Shown piece by piece: positions 8,891-17,324 of a stretch of DNA of 64,000 bases. Location of the stretch: assembly GCF_021223605.1 (NCBI RefSeq), contig NZ_CP075175.1, positions 3,117,501-3,181,500 on the forward strand, written 5' to 3'. The position numbers and the translations under genes were made by a program. Source of the DNA: Paenibacillus sp. 481 (GTDB lineage Bacteria > Bacillota > Bacilli > Paenibacillales > Paenibacillaceae). The notes under the pieces are model-generated. The model saw only the letters and a list, made by a program, of their open reading frames with translations. It was not told the origin of the DNA and did not search any database. Position 1 is the first letter of the stretch, and every line of letters starts with the position of its first letter.

Positions 8891-9518
8891 AGTACTACTA
8901 GTCGATGACCATGAAATGGTACGTATTGGGCTGGCCGCAGTGCTGAATACAGAGGATGGTATTGAAGTCGTTGGCGAAGCGAGCAACGGTGTAGACGGTA
9001 TTCGCCTCGCTCAAGAATATAAACCTGACGTTGTGTTGATGGACCTTGTGATGGAGGGTATGGACGGGATCGAGACGACGAGTAAGCTGTTGCAGCTGTA
9101 TCCTGACTGTAAGGTAATCGTATTAACAAGTTATCTGGATGATGAGAAAATGTATCCGGTTATTGAAGCGGGGGCATTCAGCTATTTGCTTAAAACGTCT
9201 CGTGCGACAGAAATAGCAGAGGCGATTCGTGCAGCTGCTCGAGGGCAATCCGTGCTTGAATCGCGGGTAGCCTCTAAGATGATGGATCGTTTCCGCCAGC
9301 CTAAGCCTGCACAAGCGGCGCATGAGCAATTAACGGAACGGGAGATGGACGTGCTGCGTCTATTAGCTCAAGGCAAGTCCAATCAGGATATTGCTGACGA
9401 TTTGTTTATTGGAATTAAGACGGTAAAATTCCACGTGACGAATATTCTGGCTAAACTAAGTGTAGAGGACCGCACACAGGCGGCGATTTATGCTTATAAA
9501 AATGGGCTGGCTGAATAA
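8838..9518 (+). CDS. liaR: LiaR-like NarL/FixJ response regulator
   Basis: 226 residues from ATG 8838, placed after GGAGGGAGG within the 3' end of liaS; internal ATGs at 8847 and 8880 are alternatives. The receiver domain begins PIKVLLVDDHEMVRIG and has Asp69 in LMDLVMEG as phosphoacceptor. A LuxR-type helix-turn-helix occupies about 160-222 (LTEREMDVLRLLAQGKSNQ). It probably activates the promoter ahead of the LiaI-like gene in response to cell-envelope damage. It is the last gene of the operon. Confidence 0.92.
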   Translation: MAAMETDMDLESLEMPIKVLLVDDHEMVRIGLAAVLNTEDGIEVVGEASNGVDGIRLAQEYKPDVVLMDLVMEGMDGIETTSKLLQLYPDCKVIVLTSYLDDEKMYPVIEAGAFSYLLKTSRATEIAEAIRAAARGQSVLESRVASKMMDRFRQPKPAQAAHEQLTEREMDVLRLLAQGKSNQDIADDLFIGIKTVKFHVTNILAKLSVEDRTQAAIYAYKNGLAE

Positions 9519-9530
9519 CAGTTAGCTCAG

Positions 9531-9570
9531 GTCAGATCAAGTCAGATCAAGTAAGATCAAGTAAGATCAA
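9531..9570. repeat. Tandem decamer array, four copies
   Basis: GTCAGATCAA occurs twice, then GTAAGATCAA twice, exactly head to tail, starting 12 bp after the liaR stop. A further degenerate unit (GTTAGCTCAG) precedes them. Similar short tandem arrays with other unit lengths recur behind other genes of the window. Confidence 0.9.
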
Positions 9571-9616
9571 GCAAACGAGCCAATCATAAACAGTAAAGTG
9601 AAAAGTCCATAGGCTG

Positions 9617-9657
9617 CACCCGACTATCTCGTATGGAGGAGATAGTCGGGTGTTTTT
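9617..9657 (+). terminator. Terminator of the lia/psp operon
   Basis: CACCCGACTATCTC and GAGATAGTCGGGTG form a 14-bp stem with a short loop, followed by TTTTT. Confidence 0.93.
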
Positions 9658-9687
9658 GTATATTTGCATAGTGATGAGCAGGATTAG

Positions 9688-10221
9688 TTACTCGGAAAGC
9701 AGAAACAGTAGAGAAACAAATCCTATATCCAAGGCTATGGTTGTGCCAAAACGATTGACGTTGAATGGTGGCAGATCGTAAGATGCTTGATTGTAGTGAT
9801 GATAATTATCCGAACTAGGGTAAGGTGAAGTGTTTAGAGGCTCTGAATAGTATTGCCCTAGCAATTGTCCGGAAAGTGCGCCGATATGCGGGCCAGTTTT
9901 TGCAGGAGTTTGCTGTCTTCCAGTGGGGGCTTTTGTTTTTAAATTTTTGGTTCGAGATGCTGGAGCTGCCTTTTTCTTTTTCGTTCGTTTCTTCTCTGGA
10001 CTAACAGACTTTGATGTATCCTCTTGTTCAGAGAATTGAGACAAAGGTTGCCCTTGCTCTACATGACTCTCGTAGGGGAAGTCATTGGTGTATAAGATCA
10101 TTTTTCCATTTTCAAGTGCTCTGAGTTGACCGGTATACCTTCTTCCGTCTTTCATAACAGCACAAACGAATCTACCGCGTAAACTGTAAATGACTCGTTC
10201 ATCTATAGGAACGGGAATCAT
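9688..10221 (-). CDS. Uncharacterised protein with a possible small-barrel N-terminus
   Basis: 177 residues from ATG 10221, eight bases after AAAGGAGGT; the open frame continues upstream to 10260 without a ribosome site. Not recognised with confidence. Residues 5-45 (RVIYSLRGRFVCAVMKDGRR, then GQLRALENGKMILY) have the alternating pattern of an Sm/SH3-like small barrel. Residues 60-105 are strongly basic with a KKRTKKKKA run, 105-150 are Gly/Tyr/Ser-rich, and the end (FVSLLFLLSE) is hydrophobic. The basic linker suggests nucleic-acid or acidic-polymer binding, by inference only. The gene stands alone, convergent with liaR. Confidence 0.6.
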   Translation of the reverse strand: MIPVPIDERVIYSLRGRFVCAVMKDGRRYTGQLRALENGKMILYTNDFPYESHVEQGQPLSQFSEQEDTSKSVSPEKKRTKKKKAAPASRTKNLKTKAPTGRQQTPAKTGPHIGALSGQLLGQYYSEPLNTSPYPSSDNYHHYNQASYDLPPFNVNRFGTTIALDIGFVSLLFLLSE

Positions 10222-10345
10222 GGGTATAGACCTCCTTTGCAATCGAGTACTGGATAGCACAGTCTATTCAGCAATAGGTGAAGGTGTATAGACTTGAACC
10301 TAGAGGGGAATGCCGGGGGTAGCCCAAATTACGGAGGAAATGATG

Positions 10346-11137
10346 ATGACCAAGCACGTCATGTTTCGTAGTAAGACGGCGGCGATTGCTGGACTAATTG
10401 GGCTTGCGTTGTGCGGCGCTTCGGTTGCAGTATTAAACGAAGTGGGCAGCTCGCAGCAAACTAGGAATCATGAGCGGAAGGAGCTTCAATTGGACATCGT
10501 GAAGCGGGTGAAGATGCTTTCGGTATTGGCTGAATTAAGCGGACAACACCATTTGCGTTCATCCATTATGATTCATGGGAGCTTTAAAGCGGAAGTTGAT
10601 GAGGCAGTCTCGATTGCAAATTGGAAGCAGGTGGTAGGTATTCGTGAGCGACTGACTCCTCGTATGGAGCGGGGGAGACAAGTATACCGCGGACAGTATG
10701 TTACTTCGGCTTGGAAGGGCGATATATTGTTATATCAAGATGGCGAGGCACGTATTTATTATACGATTAAGTTAAGTGGACAAGCTAAAGGTGGCGTTTC
10801 GGAATCTGCTGTGGAGGGAGAACGACTGTTGCAGGCGATGTCTTCGTATCCGTATTTTCCAGAGTGGAGTGCAACTGTTCAGACGATTAGTAAGTCGAAT
10901 GCTGTTGAAAGTTTTGCTATTGCGGAGAAAGCGTTGCATGAATGGGGAGTCGTAAAACCGTTGGATCGTTATTCAGATAAGCGGACGATTAGTGTTTCCT
11001 ATGAGAGCGATTACATGGGGCAAGGTGTTCAAATGAATAACAGCAATGCTAATCTTCAAGTTGCTGTGCATGAAGATCAAGAAGCAGGAGAAACACGGGT
11101 TTCCTTTGGAACTCCACTTATTGCTGGCGAATTTTGA
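10346..11137 (+). CDS. YwmB-like secreted/membrane-anchored protein (DUF1779)
   Basis: 263 residues from ATG 10346, eight bases after GGAGG; ATGs at 10340 and 10343 are too close to it. An N-terminal signal or anchor helix (AAIAGLIGLALCGASVAV, about 11-28) is followed by a domain whose overall layout and closing VSFGTPLIAGEF resemble Bacillus YwmB, which ends with a GTPIV-EY motif. The family is structurally TATA-box-binding-like but its function is unknown. It stands before zwf with no overlap. Confidence 0.6.
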   Translation: MTKHVMFRSKTAAIAGLIGLALCGASVAVLNEVGSSQQTRNHERKELQLDIVKRVKMLSVLAELSGQHHLRSSIMIHGSFKAEVDEAVSIANWKQVVGIRERLTPRMERGRQVYRGQYVTSAWKGDILLYQDGEARIYYTIKLSGQAKGGVSESAVEGERLLQAMSSYPYFPEWSATVQTISKSNAVESFAIAEKALHEWGVVKPLDRYSDKRTISVSYESDYMGQGVQMNNSNANLQVAVHEDQEAGETRVSFGTPLIAGEF

Positions 11138-11250
11138 CACTAATTTTCTAGTTAAAGAATAGCTTCCTTCTAACTTATATGCTAAAATGGCATCACATTC
11201 GAAATGTACTACAACATGCCTATTAACGAGTGTTAGGATGATGGAGAGAG

Positions 11251-12795
11251 ATGACTGTGATGCATAACCATGAATCAGTATTAGCTGATGGCGCCGTATT
11301 TTTCATTTTTGGTGCTACAGGAGATTTGGCTCGTCGTAAATTGTTCCCTGCCATTTACAGTTTGTACCGTGAAGGCAAATTAGGGGAGCGTTTTGCTGTA
11401 ATCGGGCTTGCTCGCCGCCCGCGTACGCAAGAACAGTTCCGTGAGGACGTTCGCGCATCTATTGACGAATTTTGCCGTTATGACGTGCAAAAGGACGAAG
11501 ATTGGGGCAGTTTTGCTAAGCATTTTGAATACAAGCCGTTAGATATTAACAATGTTGACGGATTCCGCGAGCTCAAGGAACAAACAGAGCATATTGAGCG
11601 CGAGTTCGGAATTCCAGGCAATCGCTTGTTCTATTTAGCTTTAGCACCTGATTTGTTTGGCAGTGTGTCCTACAATTTGCGTGATGGCGGGTTGTTGGAC
11701 GGCACAGGTTGGCATCGACTTGTCATTGAGAAGCCTTTTGGCTACGATTTGCCATCCGCACAAAAGCTTAATCATGAATTAAGCGGTGTATTTAAGGAAG
11801 AAGAGATTTATCGTATTGACCATTATCTAGGTAAAGAGATGGTTCAAAATATTGAAGTTCTTCGCTTTGCGAATGCTTTCTTTGAGCCGCTCTGGAACAA
11901 CAAGCATATTGCAAATATCCAAATCTCGCTTGCCGAGACGGTTGGTGTTGAGGAACGTGGCGGATATTATGATCAAGCGGGTGCGTTGCGCGATATGGCA
12001 CAGAACCATATGCTGCAAATGCTCACGATGATAGCGATGGAGCCACCAAGCCGTCTGCATCCGGAAGATATTCGCGATGAGAAGGTAAAGGTACTACGTT
12101 CTTTGCGTCAATACCGCAGTATGGACGAAGTACATCGTAACGTTGTACGTGGACAGTATTCCGCAGGTGTGTTAAATGGTAAATCTTTGCCGGGTTATAG
12201 GGAAGAGGAAAAAGTAAATCCTGCATCCGTAACGGAGACGTACTTCGGCGCACGTGTATTCGTCGACAATTTCCGTTGGGCAGGCGTTCCTTTCTACATT
12301 CGTACAGGAAAGCGTCTTCCGGTTAAAACGACAGAAGTCGTCGTTGAGTTCAAGAGCATGCCAACGAACGTGTATCTTGGGCAGAAGCATAACTTGGAGC
12401 CGAATTTGCTCGTTATTCGCGTGAATCCGATGGAAGGCATTTACGTCCGTATCAACGGGAAGAAGCCAGGTTCCGAAGGCGGCATTCAGCCATTGGCGAT
12501 GGACTTCTGCCAAAGCAATATGGTGGGCATTAATACACCGGAAGCGTATGAGCGTCTTATCTTTGATGCAGCGCGTGGCGATTCTACATACTTTACGCGT
12601 TGGGATGAAGTTGCGTCGGCATGGTCATTCGTTGACCTCATTGCCGAGGTATGGGGTGAATCGGATAAAGATTTGCAACTGTACCCAGCTGGCTCATGGG
12701 GGCCTAAGCAGGCAGATGAGTTGCTGGAGCAGGATGGATTCCATTGGTGGCCGGTTAACGGACAAGATGAAAGTGAAGTCGTCTGGGCCAAATAA
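11251..12795 (+). CDS. zwf: Glucose-6-phosphate 1-dehydrogenase
   Basis: 514 residues, typical for the family. It oxidises glucose 6-phosphate with NADP+ to 6-phosphogluconolactone, the entry step of the oxidative pentose phosphate pathway. The Rossmann motif FGATGDLARRKLFPA lies at about residues 19-33 and the active-site signature RIDHYLGKE at about 188-196. IRTGKRLP, a substrate/cofactor region, is also present. The start follows GGAGAGAG. The cyclase-family gene 36 bp downstream is probably co-transcribed. Confidence 0.97.
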   Translation: MTVMHNHESVLADGAVFFIFGATGDLARRKLFPAIYSLYREGKLGERFAVIGLARRPRTQEQFREDVRASIDEFCRYDVQKDEDWGSFAKHFEYKPLDINNVDGFRELKEQTEHIEREFGIPGNRLFYLALAPDLFGSVSYNLRDGGLLDGTGWHRLVIEKPFGYDLPSAQKLNHELSGVFKEEEIYRIDHYLGKEMVQNIEVLRFANAFFEPLWNNKHIANIQISLAETVGVEERGGYYDQAGALRDMAQNHMLQMLTMIAMEPPSRLHPEDIRDEKVKVLRSLRQYRSMDEVHRNVVRGQYSAGVLNGKSLPGYREEEKVNPASVTETYFGARVFVDNFRWAGVPFYIRTGKRLPVKTTEVVVEFKSMPTNVYLGQKHNLEPNLLVIRVNPMEGIYVRINGKKPGSEGGIQPLAMDFCQSNMVGINTPEAYERLIFDAARGDSTYFTRWDEVASAWSFVDLIAEVWGESDKDLQLYPAGSWGPKQADELLEQDGFHWWPVNGQDESEVVWAK

Positions 12796-12831
12796 TTTCA
12801 CTGGCACTAGCAGCTAGGAGGCAAGTAAACG

Positions 12832-13455
12832 ATGTTTAAATTGTATGATATCTCTATGACGATTGAGCAAGGGATGCAAGTATATAAGAATAAAGAAGAG
12901 AAGCAGCCGATCATTAATAACGTGCAGAACTTCTCCAATGCGAAAGCGTATGAGTCGCGCATCGATATCGATGTGCACTGCGGCACGCACGTAGACGCAC
13001 CGTTGCACATGTTAGAAGATGGCGACACGATTGAAACAATCGGTCTGGACCAGCTTGTTGGACATGCGCGTGTGCTAGATTTGACGCATGTACAAGAAGG
13101 TATCAGCAAAGCGGACTTGGAGCCATTTGGCTTGCAAAAGGGAGATTGGGTGTTGTTTAAGACTCGCAACTCCCTTTCTGAAGAGTTCGACTTCGAGTTC
13201 GTGTATTTGAAAGACGACGGAGCTCAGTATTTAATCGAGCTTGGTGTAAAAGGTGTCGGTACGGATGGGCTCGGCATTGAGCGTGCGCAGCCGGATTATA
13301 CGACACACCGTCCACTTTTTAAAAATAATATCATTATCGTTGAAGGTTTGCGCTTGAAGGAAGTGGAGCAAGGAACATACTTTATGGTTATCGCTCCACT
13401 CAAGTTGACAGGTATCGAAGCCGCGCCAGCGCGTGCGCTGTTGATTGGTCAGTAA
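12832..13455 (+). CDS. Cyclase-family metal-dependent hydrolase (kynurenine formamidase-like)
   Basis: 207 residues. The motif HCGTHVDAPLH (His49, His53, Asp55, His59) is the metal-binding signature of the cyclase/KynB family, whose members hydrolyse N-formylkynurenine, isatin and similar amides. No kyn genes lie nearby, so the substrate is unknown and the KynB name is not justified. GGAGG lies 11 nt before the start. It is downstream of zwf and ends at a terminator. Confidence 0.85.
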   Translation: MFKLYDISMTIEQGMQVYKNKEEKQPIINNVQNFSNAKAYESRIDIDVHCGTHVDAPLHMLEDGDTIETIGLDQLVGHARVLDLTHVQEGISKADLEPFGLQKGDWVLFKTRNSLSEEFDFEFVYLKDDGAQYLIELGVKGVGTDGLGIERAQPDYTTHRPLFKNNIIIVEGLRLKEVEQGTYFMVIAPLKLTGIEAAPARALLIGQ

Positions 13456-13468
13456 ACCTGTATAAGAA

Positions 13469-13498
13469 AAGCTGTGTCCGAATGGGGCGCAGCTTTTT
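13469..13498 (+). terminator. Terminator after the zwf-cyclase unit
   Basis: AAAGCTGTG and CGCAGCTTT form the stem around TCCGAATGGGG; the T-run TTTTTT closes it. Confidence 0.85.
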
Positions 13499-13538
13499 TG
13501 CATGTGTGCAAATCGTAGGAACAGGTGTGTAGCGAAGG

Positions 13539-13579
13539 TTAAATGGAGTTTAAATAGAGTCTAAATGGAGGTCTAAATC
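13539..13579. repeat. Tandem 11-mer array, three and a half copies
   Basis: TTAAATGGAGT, TTAAATAGAGT and CTAAATGGAGG follow one another without gaps and end in a partial TCTAAATC. The array lies in the gap between the cyclase gene terminator and the opp promoter and is A/T-rich but not palindromic. Confidence 0.8.
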
Positions 13580-13688
13580 AAAGTTCTAGTCAAGATGCGA
13601 ATCTAACTTGCTTAAACTGGATAATAATGAATTTTATTTATTATTATCTAAAATATTAAATTCCTATAAAAAAACTCGGATAAAATCC

Positions 13689-13716
13689 TTGAGTTCCCAC
13701 GAAAGCTTGTTATACT
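13689..13716 (+). promoter_or_regulatory. Candidate sigma-A promoter of the opp operon
   Basis: TTGAGT (13689-13694), a 16-bp spacer and TATACT (13711-13716) lie 52 bp before the oppA start in an A/T-rich region. Confidence 0.55.
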
Positions 13717-13767
13717 TAGATGTATGAATGTCTATAAACTGCCATTTAACGTCTAGGAGGAACTATC

Positions 13768-15369
13768 ATGAAGCGCAAACGGTTGTGGATTACCACGTTG
13801 TTGTCACTGATGCTCGTATTAGTGACGTCAGCATGCGGCAGTAATAATGCCCCAGCACCTAACTCTACTACTTCCCCGTCAGGAAATGCAGGTCAAGCAG
13901 CAGACGGCGGCAATATGATCATTGCGGTATCCGATGATCCTCGTGTACTTAATCCTGTGTATGCAGGAGATCGTATCACGCTTACGATTAACCAGTCCTT
14001 ATTCGCTCCACTTTATACGGTAAAAGAGGGTAAGAAGCAGTTTGTATTGGCTGAAAGTGTTACAGCAGCAGCTGATCATTTGACATACACGTTAAAGCTT
14101 CGTACGGGATTGACGTGGCATGATGGCAAGCCGATTACGGCTGATGACATCGTGTTTACGATGAATAGTGTGCTAGATGAGAAGCAGCATAGCTCTGATC
14201 GCGCATCCTTCGTCTACCAAGGCAAGCCGCTTACAGTCAAGAAGGTGGATGACTTGACGGTTCAGTTCGTTCTCCCGCAGCAATCTGCTGCATTTGAAGG
14301 AATGCTAGCTTCATTAATTCCGATTCCGAAGCATGTCTTTGAAGGGGAAGCGGACTTGGAAAAAAGCAAGAAGAACGCACATCCGATTGGCTCTGGGGCG
14401 TTTAAGTTCAAAGAGTACCGTCCAGGCGAATACGTGATGTTGGAGCGCTTTGACAACTATTTTGCAGGCAAAGCGAAGCTGAATACGGTGACATACCGTA
14501 TTGCGAAGGATTCGAATGCTGCTAATTTGGCTTTGCAAAATGGCGAGTTGAATATGCGTATGATCGATGCGATTGATTACAGCAAGCTTAATAGTACTAA
14601 CAAGTTCAATATGGTGACGTATCCAGAAGGTCGCCTGTTATATATGGCGTTCAACTTGAACGCAGATGTGATGAAAAAGAAAGAGGTACGTCAAGCCATC
14701 GCTTATGCGCTGGATCGTAATGAAATTATTACAGCGGCCTACAATTCGGCTGAATTTGCGGAGCCGGCTGCTTCGATCTTAACGCCAGATACGCAATATC
14801 ATACAACGGATGTAGAGAAGTATGATTATAATGCGGAAAAGGCAAAGCAGTTGCTGACGCAAGCGGGCGTAAGCAATTTGAAGTTGCGTCTTGCTTATGT
14901 GAATACGAATAAGCCGATGACGAGTCAGGCGTTGTACGTACAGCAGAAGCTGAAAGAGGTAGGCATTGAAGTCGAGCTGATGGCGCTCGATTCAACGGCG
15001 TTCGGCAACATGTCGCTGGATATGAACAACACGGCGTATGAGTTGTCATTTGGCGGCTACATTATGGGGCATGAGCCTGACGCTTACAAATCGCTCTATT
15101 TGAGCGATGCAGCTTACAACTACTCGCATTACAAAAATCCACAATTCGATGCGCTGTGGGATCAAGCGGCTGTAGAAATGGATACGGCTAAACGCGGTGA
15201 GCTGTATAAGCAAATCCAGCAAACGGTCGCGAATGAAATGACGATTTATCCAATCGCATATGGCAAAGCGATCGTGGCAGTTGATAAGCGTTACGGCGGT
15301 TTGGAAGAGGCTATCGCCAAGCCAGTCGTCATGTTTGAAGACTTGTCCAAAGTCTTTTTGCAGCAATAA
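13768..15369 (+). CDS. Oligopeptide/dipeptide ABC transporter substrate-binding lipoprotein
   Basis: 533 residues. The signal peptide ends in the lipobox VTSAC with Cys23 as lipid anchor, followed by a Ser/Asn/Pro-rich linker. The rest is an SBP_bac_5 (OppA/DppA) fold with typical phrases such as LTWHDGKPITADDIVFT and IGSGAFKFKEYRPGEYV. It captures peptides outside the membrane for the permeases and ATPases encoded downstream. TAGGAGGA lies ahead of the start. Dipeptide, oligopeptide, nickel or other ligands cannot be separated from sequence alone. Confidence 0.92.
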   Translation: MKRKRLWITTLLSLMLVLVTSACGSNNAPAPNSTTSPSGNAGQAADGGNMIIAVSDDPRVLNPVYAGDRITLTINQSLFAPLYTVKEGKKQFVLAESVTAAADHLTYTLKLRTGLTWHDGKPITADDIVFTMNSVLDEKQHSSDRASFVYQGKPLTVKKVDDLTVQFVLPQQSAAFEGMLASLIPIPKHVFEGEADLEKSKKNAHPIGSGAFKFKEYRPGEYVMLERFDNYFAGKAKLNTVTYRIAKDSNAANLALQNGELNMRMIDAIDYSKLNSTNKFNMVTYPEGRLLYMAFNLNADVMKKKEVRQAIAYALDRNEIITAAYNSAEFAEPAASILTPDTQYHTTDVEKYDYNAEKAKQLLTQAGVSNLKLRLAYVNTNKPMTSQALYVQQKLKEVGIEVELMALDSTAFGNMSLDMNNTAYELSFGGYIMGHEPDAYKSLYLSDAAYNYSHYKNPQFDALWDQAAVEMDTAKRGELYKQIQQTVANEMTIYPIAYGKAIVAVDKRYGGLEEAIAKPVVMFEDLSKVFLQQ

Positions 15370-15395
15370 GACGGAGTTAGTGATCCACAATGAAG

Positions 15396-15433
15396 GGCGC
15401 CGACGAGATATGTAATGGTCGGCGGTCGGCGCC
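15396..15433 (+). promoter_or_regulatory. GC-rich hairpin between oppA and oppB
   Basis: GGCGCCGAC (15396-15404) and GTCGGCGCC (15425-15433) form a perfect 9-bp stem with a 20-base loop, with no strong T-run after it. Such hairpins behind binding-protein genes commonly stabilise the upstream mRNA and lower expression of the permease genes. That role is inferred here. Confidence 0.65.
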
Positions 15434-15451
15434 TATTTGGAGGAAATCCCT

Positions 15452-16402
15452 GTGCAGAAATACATCTTGCGACGAGTTCTACAGGCGATACCACTTTTGT
15501 GGTTTATTTCGGTCGTATCATTTGGACTTATCAAGATGGCTCCCGGCGATCCGGTGAAATCATTTGTAACACCCGATATGAGTCCAGAGGACGTAGAGCG
15601 TATTCGTCAAAGTTTAGGCTTAGATCAGTCGATTGTTGTGCAATATTGGAATTGGCTTGTAAATGTATTGTCAGGCGATTGGGGCTACTCCTTAACGAGC
15701 CACCGTCCGGTATCAACGCTTATTTTAGAGCGTATTCCGGCAACGGTGGGCCTAATGGGGGCAGCTCTCTTTTTGTCGCTCATTATTGCGGTCCCATTAA
15801 GTATGTATGCGGCATCTCGTAGAAATCGCTTCGTTGATCGCTCGTTAAATTTCGTGTCCTATATCGGGATTTCCATTCCGAGCTTCTGGTTCGCGATTAT
15901 GCTTATATATGTGTTCTCGTTGAAGCTGAATTGGCTGCCGAGTATGGGGATGCGGACGATTGGCGTGGAATCGGTATGGGATTTATTGAAGCATGGCATT
16001 TTGCCTTGCACGGTGCTTATGTTGATGAACGTATCCGTGTATGTACGGTATGTTCGTTCGCAGACGATTAGTCAGCTCGAAGAGGATTATGTACAAATTC
16101 AGTACGCGTACGGGGCAACCAGAGGTTCAGTACTGAGAAGGCATGTGTTTAAAAATGTGCTGCTTCCGGTCATTACGATTCTTGGTATGTCATTTCCAGA
16201 GCTTATCGCGGGCGCCTTCATTACCGAGTCGGTATTTTCGTGGCCGGGAATGGGTTCGCTCGGCATTTCAGCGGTATTCGCGCTTGACTACCCTGTCATT
16301 ATGGGAATTACGATGATTTCATCGGTCATGCTTGTACTCGGTAATTTAATTGCCGATCTCTTGTATGGCATAGTCGATCCGCGAATTAAAACGATGGGGT
16401 GA
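15452..16402 (+). CDS. Peptide ABC transporter permease (OppB/DppB type)
   Basis: 316 residues from GTG 15452, eight bases after GGAGG; the frame opens earlier but without a ribosome site. About six transmembrane helices are visible, with the DppB-type N-terminus (YILRRVLQAIPLLWFISVV), MAPGDPV, and the EAA loop near GATRGSVLRRHVFKNVLLPV. It forms the membrane channel with the next gene. Their junction is tight, with the next start 5 bp behind the stop. Confidence 0.93.
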   Translation: MQKYILRRVLQAIPLLWFISVVSFGLIKMAPGDPVKSFVTPDMSPEDVERIRQSLGLDQSIVVQYWNWLVNVLSGDWGYSLTSHRPVSTLILERIPATVGLMGAALFLSLIIAVPLSMYAASRRNRFVDRSLNFVSYIGISIPSFWFAIMLIYVFSLKLNWLPSMGMRTIGVESVWDLLKHGILPCTVLMLMNVSVYVRYVRSQTISQLEEDYVQIQYAYGATRGSVLRRHVFKNVLLPVITILGMSFPELIAGAFITESVFSWPGMGSLGISAVFALDYPVIMGITMISSVMLVLGNLIADLLYGIVDPRIKTMG

Positions 16403-16407
16403 TTCAA

Positions 16408-17253
16408 ATGTTGAGCTTGAAATGGCGTCACGTAACCGAACAGTTGCGAGAACAAAAAGCGGGGATCTTGGCCATTATCGTGCTAGCGATCTTCGCACTT
16501 GCAGCGATATTTGCGTTCTTATCTCCGCATGATCCGAACAAAATGATCATTACCGAGCGATTGCAGTCGCCGAGTTGGACCCATTGGTTCGGCACGGATG
16601 ATCATGGGCGAGATTATTTAGCGCGGGCGCTGTATGGCGGCCGTGTTTCGTTAAGTGTTGGATTTTTGTCGATGATGATTGCAGTCGTCATTGGAACGGC
16701 AGTTGGTACAATAAGCGGCTACTTTGGCGGTTGGATCGATAATGTGCTTATGCGTATTGTCGATGTGCTGATGTCGATTCCGTCGTTCTTTTTGATGCTT
16801 ATATTAAATGCGTATTTAAAGCCAGGAATTATGACGATTGTACTCATTATAGGGATGCTGAGCTGGATGAGCATTGCTCGTCTTGTCAGGGCGGAGACAT
16901 TGTCCGTCAAAGAAAGAGAGTATGTGCTGTATGCTCGCGTATCGGGTCAGAGTAAAGCTAAAATTATTTTGCAGCACATTGTGCCTAGTATTATGCCGAC
17001 GATCATTGTCGCGGCTACGATTAATATCGCGTCTGCTATCTTGATGGAATCGTCGTTAAGTTTTCTTGGATTAGGCATCCAGCAGCCAGATTCGTCTTGG
17101 GGGAGCATGTTGAATAATGCGCAAGGCTATATTGGCGAAGCGCCATATATGGCGCTGTTCCCGGGAATGTTCATCTTGCTGACGGTGCTGTCGTTCAATT
17201 TGTTAGGGGACGTGTTTCGCATTGCCTTTGAGCCAAAGTCAAACCGAAGATAG
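16408..17253 (+). CDS. Peptide ABC transporter permease (OppC/DppC type)
   Basis: 281 residues from ATG 16408, preceded by GGGGTGA at about six bases; a GTG at 16399 overlapping the oppB stop is an alternative. The OppC N-terminal region (HDPNKM) and the phrase HWFGTDDHGRDYLARALYGG, typical of the family, are present. Six transmembrane helices and the EAA loop (ARVSGQSKAKIILQHIVPS) follow. Confidence 0.93.
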   Translation: MLSLKWRHVTEQLREQKAGILAIIVLAIFALAAIFAFLSPHDPNKMIITERLQSPSWTHWFGTDDHGRDYLARALYGGRVSLSVGFLSMMIAVVIGTAVGTISGYFGGWIDNVLMRIVDVLMSIPSFFLMLILNAYLKPGIMTIVLIIGMLSWMSIARLVRAETLSVKEREYVLYARVSGQSKAKIILQHIVPSIMPTIIVAATINIASAILMESSLSFLGLGIQQPDSSWGSMLNNAQGYIGEAPYMALFPGMFILLTVLSFNLLGDVFRIAFEPKSNRR

Positions 17254-17324
17254 GTGCGAGTGTGCAAAGTCAGTAGGCACAGGCGCGAAAGGGCGCACGG
17301 AATATACACGACGGAGTGAGACAT

